Shown: one piece after another, positions 12,801-22,500 of the stretch | Layout of the letters: every line of letters begins with the position of its first letter | Numbering within the stretch: the stretch's first letter is position 1 | Source of the DNA: Motacilla alba alba | Lineage: Eukaryota; Chordata; Aves; Passeriformes; Motacillidae | DNA: 64,000 nt | Reading direction: 5' to 3' | NCBI RefSeq assembly: GCF_015832195.1 | Contig: NC_052046.1 | Coordinates: 33,198,911-33,262,910, forward strand | Notes under the pieces: generated by a model | What the model saw: the letters and a program-made list of their open reading frames with translations, nothing else | Told to the model about the DNA's origin: nothing | Databases searched by the model: none | Translations under genes and position numbers: made by a program

Positions 12801-13609
12801 AATAGACCCTTCATTAAAACCTTAGGTGTTGGTGCATTTCAAAAATGTTTTCAATTCAACAGTGTACATCCATGTACATAACATGTGGATCTGTTATTGT
12901 GTTCTATCAGGCAATTCTTTCATGCCAGATGGAACATGAAAATTAAATGGCAGTTTCCTCTGCATCCGTGACAAAAAAGTAGTGGGAATTTTTTCCTTCA
13001 AGTACTGTAGGATGATATTTTGTAACATGATATTTTATGTTGATCGGACAACTTGAAAATTTCTTGCCTCAAATAATCATTTTTGTACCGGCATCCTCAA
13101 GTCTTCTCAGTCTAAACATTGCTATAACCACACTACAAAAAACAGCTTTGAAGTATTCGCAGTATTAATCCAGAAATTTCTTCAAGTATATTGAGATTTT
13201 GTTAGAAACTGAATTGCCAGCGTAATCCGTCTTCCTTGTGAGAAAAGGTTCAGATAAAGAGCTGGAGCCTAGCAGCCTTAAGTATTAGAACATCCCTTTA
13301 AATCAATAAGCTACAAATCTGGCAGCGCATTCATGCAATGCCCACTGCTACCCTGAAGTGGCTTTAGTGCTGAAACAGCATTACTAATAGGCCATCCTCA
13401 ACATGGATAAACAGTTGAGGGATGCAGTAACCCAAAGTAAATGAGGCCTTACCTAGTTAAGTTTCACAAAAACATTTATATTGTACTGACATGGATAAGA
13501 AAGTAAGTTTCTTCCTCTTTTTTTCCCTTTTTTTTCAGATGACTTTCCAAACGTAGTTATAGACGGCATTCTACATGGAATATTTTATCCTCACTTACTG
13601 CCCAGGTAG
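6757..13609 (+). CDS. SNX24: Sorting nexin 24 (3' part of gene, four spliced exons)
   Basis: SNX24 is a small sorting nexin made of a phosphoinositide-binding PX domain and a short tail, acting on endosomal membranes. Joined exons 6757-6851, 7963-7995, 8850-8914 and 13539-13609 read through without a stop. They give the end of the PX domain (ELPKIFLDFLNVRHVPTLPK), the acidic stretch SFDETESEES, the block LSHQPVLLFLRDPYVLP, and a final exon containing FPNVVIDGILHGIFYPH that ends LLPR-stop. These are SNX24-type blocks; the related SNX22 differs in the acidic stretch. Every junction has GT/AG ends and matching phases (2, 2, 1). The first PX exons are upstream of the window, so the gene is cut by the window edge. 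It faces PPIC tail to tail, as in other vertebrates. The family's usual length is about 170 residues, of which about 87 are encoded here. Confidence 0.93.
6852..8849 (+). other. SNX24 introns around the micro-exon
   Basis: Two introns (6852-7962 and 7996-8849) flank the 33-base exon. A 126-codon open frame at 8415-8795 stops short of the next exon, has no splice logic and no motif; I treat it as chance. Nothing else is recognisable. Confidence 0.6.
7963..7995 (+). CDS. SNX24: SNX24 micro-exon, acidic linker
   Basis: This 33-base exon lies between CTTGCAG and GTGAGC. With the two carried-over bases it encodes G-SFDETESEES and ends in phase 2. The acidic Ser/Glu string after the PX domain is typical of SNX24. 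It is too short to be found as an open frame and was placed by family motif and phase. Confidence 0.9.
8850..8914 (+). CDS. SNX24: SNX24 exon: LSHQPVLLFLRDPYVLP block
   Basis: The acceptor is CTTTCCAG and the donor ACG|GTAATC. It enters in phase 2 (AG+C gives Ser) and leaves in phase 1. The peptide SKLSHQPVLLFLRDPYVLP is the best-conserved tail block of SNX24. Without splicing, the frame would run 11 more residues to a stop. Confidence 0.92.
9133..9240 (+). CDS. Possible alternative SNX24 exon A (unproven)
   Basis: This segment has an acceptor TTCTCTCAG (a second AG lies 12 bases upstream, in the same phase) and a perfect donor GTAAGT. Entered in phase 2 from the exon ending at 7995, it is fully open and reads R-QTYGEFKSKEEEHCFAFL, then VVDPLAVLPEGFELGGP, leaving in phase 2. 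That phase fits exon B but not the terminal exon, so A and B would be used together. The run LVVDPLAVLP faintly resembles LFLRDPYVLP of the normal exon. I know of no family that matches it. It may be chance, since a second frame is also open. Confidence 0.35.
9880..10080 (+). mobile_element. CR1 fragment
   Basis: Text such as CATGGTCCTGGGCGACTGCC followed by a version of CTTGAACAGGGGTT is the CR1 segment just before the 3' tail. It is short and diverged and lies in the last SNX24 intron. Confidence 0.6.
10790..10810. repeat. Short inverted repeat, 9-bp arms
   Basis: AGCCTTACT and AGTAAGGCT pair across a three-base loop. This is short enough to be chance in a window of this size. Confidence 0.7.
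11260..11381 (+). CDS. Possible alternative SNX24 exon B (unproven)
   Basis: The acceptor is TTGTTTTTAG after a pyrimidine-rich tract and the donor is A|GTAAGT. Entered in phase 2 from exon A it reads LQHRENIDELSKIFPLRSVL, then SLIDSDSFVKTAKVVQPMTK, and leaves in phase 1, exactly what the terminal SNX24 exon at 13539 needs. The frame stays open past the donor to a stop at 11494, and AATAAA-type sequence follows near 11515, so a terminal-exon use is also possible. The peptide is hydrophilic with no motif I recognise. Confidence 0.35.
12235..12264. repeat. Perfect inverted repeat, 13-bp arms, 4-base loop
   Basis: AATTCTGTAAGAT (12235-12247) pairs perfectly with ATCTTACAGAATT (12252-12264) across the loop GATG. 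It lies in the last SNX24 intron. It could be a remnant of a small palindromic element or a mutation-generated palindrome. Confidence 0.95.
13539..13609 (+). CDS. SNX24: SNX24 terminal coding exon
   Basis: The acceptor is a long pyrimidine tract followed by TTTTCAG. One carried-over base plus AT gives Asp (or Asn from the alternative route), then DFPNVVIDGILHGIFYPHLL-PR and TAG at 13607-13609. Candidate poly(A) signals AATAAA follow at 13662-13667 and 13743-13748, so the 3' UTR may be only 70-160 bases. Confidence 0.93.
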
Positions 13610-13661
13610 AAGTAATACAAGGCATGAAGAAGCTGAAGTCATGGTTAATAGAATTAACAGG

Positions 13662-13748
13662 AATAAAATTCTGTGATGTGAAAATTATGCTCAGAAGCAA
13701 GAGGCATAACCTCAGATTAAGTTCAAGCATTATGTCTTTTTAAATAAA
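13662..13748 (+). terminator. SNX24: Candidate SNX24 poly(A) signals
   Basis: Two AATAAA hexamers, at 13662-13667 and 13743-13748, follow the SNX24 stop codon within 140 bases. A run of A follows the second one. Cleavage sites cannot be fixed without transcript data. Confidence 0.5.
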
Positions 13749-13769
13749 ATCCCTGTCATTACAGTTGCT

Positions 13770-15920
13770 GCTTTAAAAAAAAAAAAAGATATGGAAACAA
13801 CAGTATTGAAGTTATTTATACTTTCTATATATTGACATGCTCTATTTAACACTAAATGTTCTAAGTCATACACTGAATTATGCTAACCTTTGAAGAGAAA
13901 ACTTTTACTAATTATTTCTATAATTTCTCTTAAAGCAAACACTAAACCATTTTGCACCAGGATTTTTCCTAGAACATTACCCATTGCTGGCACTGGATGG
14001 ATTAAAAGTGCTGAAGAGAGTGTATGCAGAATTGGAAACATGCTTTCACATTCTGAAACACATACCACTCTCTGAGGAAATTTTCTAGATTTCAGTTGAA
14101 ATTATTTTACTTACCAGGAGCTTCTATGTGGCTTTTGCACATGTCCATTCAGTTATGACATCTAACCTGTGTATTTGTTTACTCTCCACACCAACTTGCT
14201 GACTGTATTCCATATATTAACATTTTGTAAGTCACAGAACATACAACCCTGTTGTAAACTAAAGCAAGAATATTATTAAGATTATGATCAAACTAAAACT
14301 GATACATATATATGTATGTTCAGATTTAACTGGAAATTTGTATGTGTGCTACTGGACAATGCAAAATAAATTACTAGGACATGAACGTACCACTTCAGTG
14401 TTTTTTTGTGAAATTTTTCTATTGAAATTATTCTGAGATTCTGTCCTCTGAGATGGGTCTCACAGATGTCGGTCTCCCCATGAAGTGTGAGAAAATACCT
14501 GTGTGTCTGCTCATTTAAAGTTCTTAGCTCTTAGCTTAGCTGAACGTGGTAACCTTACAGAACTGTATGTCTTGGTGAAAAAAATTAAGGTTAATGGAAC
14601 ACAGAGTAAGTCACTGGGCTCATCAGCAGAAGAGAGTGTTATACAAAAGCAGCAATGGCAAAGCCGGGCACAAACGTGATCCTGGAGACACACAGCTTGC
14701 CTGCTCCAACTACTAAATGTGTTTGGAAGCCATTTGGAGAGAGTGGAAAGCCGGGACTTTGAAAAGAGGTAGGCCTGTGACTGCAGCACTTGTTCAGGTA
14801 CCGTAACTTCATGAGGTCTGTAGGCTCAGCCTCCAGGAGAGCTTTCAGCTACTGGCAGACTGAGGCATTCTCACTCCTGCTTGCTAACCCTGCTCCCAGA
14901 GCTGCTTTTCAGAGAATTTTACTTTAAACAGCTAGTAGAAAGAAAAGTGATCATGGGTAAAATGGAAATCTGATTGCCTAGCACTAGGCAAATGTAGAGG
15001 CCCTTGCCAAGTTCTCCTCCAGCTCTGTTTGCAGAGAACAGTAATCCTTTCACAGGTCTCTGAAAAGAAGTGTCTGTATTTACCTTCAGGAGAGGCCCCA
15101 GGGCTGTGGATGAAGAACCAGCAGGAGCATCCTCTAACTGCAAATGATATGTCAGGAGAACCTAGGGTAAATCCCTGCCCACAGTTTTTTCCTGTTTCCT
15201 TGTGAATGGAATGCCAGTAGGTACCTACAGGCTCTTTGCTGTAGCAGCCTCTTCTACCCTGAATCACTTTGGCTCTGGATACCTCAGAGCTCCTTCAGGA
15301 CACCCAAATGAGTCACTACAAAGAGGAGTGGTGTGCTGCCTGCCTGTGTTACAGGTGGATGAGCCCTCCATCAGATCTTGGCACTGCCTCTTCCGTCTCG
15401 AGCCCTAAAGCAGTTAACTCAGAACAAAAAAATCCACATACCTGCCCAGAACTTAACACAGGTGTCTCTTAAGTGTTACCCTACAGTGACCTCCTCTCAA
15501 AGCTACCAGTTGTCAGCTTAAGAATTATTTATGAAGTATCACGAAAAAAAAATGAACCTGAAGTTCTCAAACTTACAGCAAAATGTAAAGAAAAAGCATT
15601 TGAGCTTTAAAATAAGTAACATTAGTTAAGTGTTACAAAATTCACCATGCTGTAAACAAGAATTCTTCTGTTTTAATCAGTTTCTAACAGACTACAATAT
15701 TCAATAATAGACAGAAAAGCTGCTTGTTCTTGATCACAAAACGGTATCTGAATGTGGTTCTGTGAAAGACAGTAGGGACTTTATCTGACATGTTTAGGAA
15801 AATTTACCATCTCTGCTCTAACCTTACAACCTTATCTCCTGAAAAGCAAAACCCCCTGCATATTTTGTGGAATCAACTGAGGTGAGAAAAAAAACCTTGA
15901 GGGGGGGAGTAAAAAATGCT
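13770..15920. other. Intergenic gap between the 3' ends of SNX24 and PPIC
   Basis: The two genes converge here. Small open frames (for example near 14511-14789 and 14932-15267) show no known domain. No repeat family was recognised. Confidence 0.55.
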
Positions 15921-15945
15921 CTCAAGTATTTATCTGAAAGCAAAG

Positions 15946-15951
15946 TTTATT
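15946..15951 (-). terminator. PPIC: Candidate PPIC poly(A) signal
   Basis: AATAAA on the minus strand about 420 bases past the stop codon. It would give a short 3' UTR. Other weaker hexamers nearby cannot be excluded. Confidence 0.45.
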
Positions 15952-16371
15952 TATGCAAAACACTTATATATTTTACTTTTTTTTAGAAGTTTTTAGAAAT
16001 GCTGGTAGTGTTACAGTAAATATTTTCAGTTGAAAAGACAAAAACAAATATTGCTAAAATTTCCAAACAGAACAAAATTACTCTATTTTATACCCTGGAA
16101 AAAATAGAATTACTGCTTTAATTTTTTCATTAAAGACTTTTTCTGCAAGATCTAGAATTTGGTGGGATATGTCTTGAATTTCAAGGAGTGGCAGCTCCAA
16201 CAAGTTGTTAAGGAACTAGTCATATCCATTCTGTATTTGGCAAATGATAAGTATTGCCTAAATGTAACTTTGTCTGTATTGAGGGGAAAACTCAGTGGAT
16301 CATTGAGATTGGTCAAAAAACCAGCATTAAAGAAAAGTGATTTAGTTTTACTTTCATTCTGACTATTGGTC

Positions 16372-16500
16372 TCACCAGTCACCAACTTCAACTACAAATG
16401 GTTCCTTTACAACTATTTTGCCACTGTTCACAATCACACAGTCTTGAAGGGGCCGATCATGTTCATCTGTCTGCTGGAGTTCTATCGAGTGCACCACAGA
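16372..16500 (-). CDS. PPIC: PPIC exon 5 and stop
   Basis: The acceptor is CTTTGACAG. It encodes [34 protein letters not shown] and FVVEVGDW, then TGA at 16374-16372. It lacks an ER-retrieval motif, as is usual for PPIC. Confidence 0.95.
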   Translation of the reverse strand, partial: SVVHSIELQQTDEHDRPLQDCVIVNSGKIVVKEPFVVEVGDW

Positions 16501-19500
16501 CTGTCAAAGAAAAACAGAACAAACAGAAAGGTTCACTTTAGCCAAAGAAACTCCAGCGGCTGAAGTCTGGTGCCACAGAAACAAAAAAGTGCACCTAACA
16601 TCACTGATTATTAACCAGCTTGTGAACAAAGACCTTTACCCTGTCAACTTCCCACATCCTTTTCTTTCCACATTAGCAGTTGTGCCACTCTGTAAATCAA
16701 ACACAGTTGACAGAAGCACAGGGAAGGCTGTTTGCCCTCCTAGGAAACCTTTCAGCCAGCAAAAACATTTTGAAGGTGCAACTGAAAATGTACATTCAGC
16801 TAATTAAGTTGGCACATACAGGATTCTATCTGTGGACCGTAAGCAGAAAGTGAATCCAGAGATCACATTATTATTTTTCTAATTGTACAGCTTAACTGTG
16901 CTTCCAGAAATCTGGTTACTGCTTTTACCTTTAGCATACAACACACACATACAGATTTTTAGTGTAATAGCAATATTTTTAAAGGACAAAATTAATTTAG
17001 GTATATTGACAACTTGTTTGATATTTGTCCACTAATCTGACTAAACTGAAACTTAAGTCTAAATAGCTTTTCAAAAATTTACAGCTACTACTGTAGATCA
17101 CGAAAATTGAGTTCAGTATGAATATGGGAGTGAGGGGCAAGTATTCTGATGAAGTTTTCAAACTCTTCAAAGTCCATCGAGCAGCTCATGTTTTCCCCAA
17201 TAATTTCAAAACACAGATTAAAAGGGAATAATTTGTAAGGAGAACCAGACTAATAAAAGTATGATCACTTGAAAACATAATTTTTTTAGCTTGAAATTCT
17301 ATTTGGCATCTCATCAGTATGTGTTTGCCTGCTTTACATTCACATGCTTCTAAAAACCTTTAACAGTAAAAGTATTACCCATAACTAGCATGCACTACAA
17401 AATTTGATTTTAGCCTGTACAAAAAGAATTATTTCATGGGTAACAGTGCTACTGAAAGGAGGAGCTGAACTCTCTTCATTTGTAATTTGCAAGGGTGTCA
17501 GTGTTGATTTCAGTGCTTAGCAGTATGAAACAAGGGCTGGGAAAGCCAAAAGCATGGTACAGGTTTCCATTTTTGCTATTTCAGTTCTAAATCATCCAGC
17601 TGGAGCTCTTCAGAATCATTTTATACCATGTACATATTAGATGAATACTCAACTATTTCTGAACCATGGTAACAGTGGCATAATGGGCACAATTTGTCCA
17701 GATCAACCACTACTTTAAACTTACCATTCCATCAAGAACTTTGCCAAATACTACGTGTTTTCCATCTAACCAGGAAGGCTTTGTCACACTGATGAAGAAC
17801 TGGGATCCGTTGGTGTCTGGGCCAGAATTAGCCATGCTAACCCATCCAATTCCGTAGTGTTTGAGCTTGAAGTTCTCATCAGGAAACCTTTCTCCATAGA
17901 TGCTTCTTCCTATGACAAAAAAATAAGAAAGCAAGCTTTAAAAAAATAAATTAAACGAAAGCTGCTTCTTGTTCAAAAATGGGAAAAATGAAGTATGAAT
18001 TCAGGACATGAAGATTCATTGATTGAGTAAACACAGCAGCATCAATGTTCAACCATCAGCAACTCCATAACTAAAATAATTTTTTGTGTAAAGGTAAGCT
18101 AAACCACCAAATGTAAGGAAAGAACAGTCAAAGCTGATGATGCTTTGAATTTAAGCAAGCTGAATACCTTCAAAGTTCTGGTTTACGGACACCGCTGAAC
18201 AATAGCATACTTCATCTTGTTGAGCAAATTGAAGTACATACTTATGGCCGCTAACAATAAGACTGCCATGTTTTGTGACAATTACAGCACTTAAACCTTT
18301 CCCTTATGCTAAGAAATTGCTTTAGGCCTGTTTACAAGCATATGAAGACCAAATGGAAGTTAGACTAAAACACTTGGTGTCTATGTGTACAACCACGACA
18401 TAAAGATTCTGATGTTTCTAAAACAGTTCAGAGAGACATCAGTCATGGTTAAACCACCATCACTCTGAAAAGAGAAGGCTGTCTGTCTCACTCTTTACTT
18501 GTGCAGTGCCTAGCACAATGGGGACACTTTTTCCAACACCAGCAGATGCTATCCCAATAAACAACATCAGCAGGCAAATAAATGCTGCCTACCTTTAATA
18601 CTAAAACTATGTCTTTGATATTATGGTCTTCCCCGTTGTTGACTGCTAGGAAAAGGAATGTGTGTTTTCCATTCTACCCCAGCAGAGAAATCACTAACAG
18701 TTCATGAAGACAGTTCAAATCGTAGCATGTCAAGAATGTGCATAGAAAGGAAGAGAAGAAATCTGCAGCCAGAGTGAGTGCAGTGCAAGAGATGCTGCAC
18801 TGGCATTGCCCCTCTGAGTGTACTGAACTGTTCTTCTGGAGGCTCAGGAGGGAGAAGTGATACACACAGCCAGGACTCACAGAACCAGCAAGTTTATGGT
18901 TTCAGTTTTAGTAAAAGAAAAACAGGGAGAGGGCATGACCCACATCTTCTAATTTCTTTCTCTCTCCCTGTTAAGCAATTCCTTCTCAAAGCACATTTCA
19001 GAGGTTCCTCAGAACAGACTGAGCTGAGGGCAGAGAGGACAGCTTCCTCCTTCCCTACCTGCCTTCCCTCTATGCGATTTCACTGTTTCATCACGGATTA
19101 GACTTCTGCTGGATGACTTGAATTGGTTCACCTATACATGCAATCAGTGAGTGCCTCAGGGAAGGAGTGCGGTCACAAAGCCAGAGTAGGGGAAGGGTGG
19201 AGACATCCATCTTTTGGAGACGGTAAGTTGTAGGAGCAGCTCAGCTGGTCACGTGGCTCCAGCCCAGCACGTAAAGCCATGCTTCTTGAATGGGGACAAG
19301 TCACAGACAGAAAAGAGCTATCTGCAAAAATTGAGGACAAAGGAAGAGCTACACATACTTATAAATCAGATAATCCAGACAGCTGCAGCTTAAGCTACAA
19401 GACACTTGGAAAAGTAGTAGATGCTCTAAACCAAATGTGGGCTGGTTTGGTGTTTTTTTCATTTATCTGAGCAGAAACCATGAAGGAATATGCTGGTTTG

Positions 19501-22500
19501 CCCATACTTTCAGCAGACATTTGAACAAAGAAAAGGGAACCTGGAAGATACTAAGTATGTTACCTCCTGATCCATCTCCAGCTGTAAAGTCTCCTCCTTG
19601 AATCATGAAGTCTTTGATCACACGATGAAATTTACTTCCTTTGTATCCATATCCTCTCTATGAAAATGAAATAATTCTTTAAATGAATGTAACATCCAGT
19701 TCTATATACAATCATATGGAAATACGCAAGTTGTGAACAGCTAGATTTCACAAAATATACCACCAAGGGATATAATACTGTCAAGAAATACCTCAAACTG
19801 AGGTGCAGGTAAACACATCTAAACTGCATTGCCACAGAGAAGGTATTTATTTAGGTGATCAAAGCCATTGTCTTTATTTGACTGGTATCTGTGGTATCTG
19901 ACCACATTAACTCCACATGCTAGATCTTCAAGGCAGGGACAGATAGAGGTGCTCATATCCGGCATCTTGTAATTACATCTTGTGAACCAAGGATCTGAGA
20001 AGAGACACATTAGTGCGCATCCTTGGGGACAGCACTTGTGCACAGGCTCCAGTGAATGAAGACCGACAGTTCACAACTGAAACAGCATTAAACACACACT
20101 GCTTTCCCAAGCCAAACTTCAGTACCCAGTGGAAGAAAACTGCAAACGTACTTCTCCAGTTGCCAATGCAATGAAGTTCTCCACGGTCTTTGGGACAACT
20201 TTTCCAAACAATCCAATTACAATTCTGCCAACATCTTCGTCTCCGATCTTCACATCAAAGAACACCTGAATATTTTTGTGAAAGGAACAAAAGTGATATA
20301 GATGTGAGTACGTCAAGCAGCCAAGCTTTCCAAGGAGTAAGGTGGTAAGAAATTACTTCTGGCTGGTCTGTATTAATAGTATCGTGCAATTCCTAGGGTG
20401 CTGTTTCAGAGAAATCCTTTCAGAGCCACCAAAATCAGGTTATGCAGAAAACTGTTTGAGAACCAGTGACTAAATGTTTTGATTCTTACAGCTTTTAATG
20501 GCTCAGTGAGACTGCTGTATATCAAGTTTGAAGATAGTGCTCAAGAAGATTTTTCCCAAACATGTAAGTCTTTAAAGCTGAATGGAAAAAATGAGATATG
20601 AAAGTAAGGAAGAACAACAATTCTATTCCCATATGGGGGAAAATAACAAGGAACTGTAGTACTGACACTCCCCACAAATGATTATTTGCTATCCACTCAT
20701 AATCTTAACTGTTTCAGGCATCAGTACGTATACACAAAAGCCCAAATTCCATTGAACTGATAAACAGTGCAAAGAAAATCCTTTGGCTCAAGCAAGCAGT
20801 TGCCTTCCTAAACATGAAATCAAACACAGCAGAGAAATAACCAGGCCAGATTATTCAGCCGATTGCCTAAATCTTCAATGTGTATGTCACTGAAAAGCAA
20901 CTCCAAAAAGACAAATGAGTTACAAGACATTTAAATATAGTTCAGAATCTATGAATGCATATTTGAACGTGCAAAAATGTTCCAATAATTACTGAAAATA
21001 GGAACAGCTGTCAGGAAATGAGGCATTTTGAAGTTCTGAAAAAGTTACATAAAGGCTATTACAACTTCTAGGAAACAGCAATGTGTATTCCTATGATGTG
21101 GTATTTGCTGTTCCTTGTGGCACTCAACCAAGTATTACTTGTCTGTAATGCTAAGAAATTAGTCCAATAATGATAATAAATGACCACAGTCTCTCCAACG
21201 TGAATGCCTCTTTCACGCTCTCCTACTAAACATTTCTACCATTTCTTGATCTTCTATGTGGTTTTGACTGTTGAAGTTTTGGCTAACACTATAAAAGCAC
21301 TGTAAAGGAAATAAAATTCCTTTTGATACACCTCATTCATTTCCTTGACACTTGGCACTGAATAGCATGCTTCTTAGATGTGTGGCTCCCAAAGAATTAA
21401 CAGCACACTTTCACTAACTTTTTAATGGTTTTATAAACAAACCTCTCTGAATTGTGCCGCAAGGGTTATCTAGGTAAGGGGTATTGCCTTCCTACGTTTT
21501 CTAAACCCATTGCCTGTCTATTTTGCCTGGAAATGTTGTTCTAGTAGGACTGCCTGAAATGCACAGGCATATAAAAGTAACAAAACCAAGGCTACCAAAT
21601 AATAACCCCACAGAGCACAAACATCATACACTTTATTGACAGCACAAGGAGACAAGTTCGTCATATGCTGTAAGCCTAACACAGCCACAAGGCTTCATAC
21701 GTGGCACTGCTGCTTGCCTAAGCAACAAAACCAGTACTTTTAAAAATGTGTCTCTGCATATTTTTGGCCACAAAATCAAGAACGGAAATATTTGGTAGCC
21801 CTAGACACTATTTCTGCATAGAAAAGCCATGTTTCGTGAGTGTATTTCCACAGGTTCCCTGGAAATTCAGTAAGCATGTAGACACTTGTGAGCTGGTTGA
21901 TACAGCACTTTTAAATCTCAAAAAACATCTGGCCAAATTCTTCACCAAGAACCCTAAAAGAAAAGAAATATTATAAATTTTCAGTCTTATTAATATTTTT
22001 ATAAATGTTTAATCATATTTACAATTTGCAGTTAAGTATTTCAAGACTGAAATGAAAAAAGAACACACCAGTAAGAGTGGCTGATTCTCATAAAAATATT
22101 CATATATAATTTACACATCTGACTGATGTGTAAATTATGTAAAATGTGTAAAAAAATGGACAAGAACATTCAATTATTCAGGGAAACTAAAGTGACTTTG
22201 AAAGGAAGATCTCAGGATTCTTAGAGACCAGGTAATGTAATAACCTCATAAATGCAAAAATACTGTATATGGTGTGGAGCCACAACAAGGGGGGCAAAAT
22301 ACATCTGGAATCATCCTGAGTGGTTTAGTGAAAGGTTTGGCTTTGGGCTTGTGAAGGTTAGAGAAGGAAAACAATTACGAGAAATAATTACAATGGATAC
22401 AGTAAAGAGATGGGCATAGCTACATCTGTACTGTGAGTTCACACCCTGAGTGCTGCATGTAATTCTGACCTCTACTGCAGAATGATAAAAACAACTTAAA

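Noticed and set aside
6757..13609. Identity as SNX22
   Set aside because: SFDETESEES and LSHQPVLLFLRDPYVLP are SNX24-type blocks, and the neighbour is PPIC rather than PPIB.
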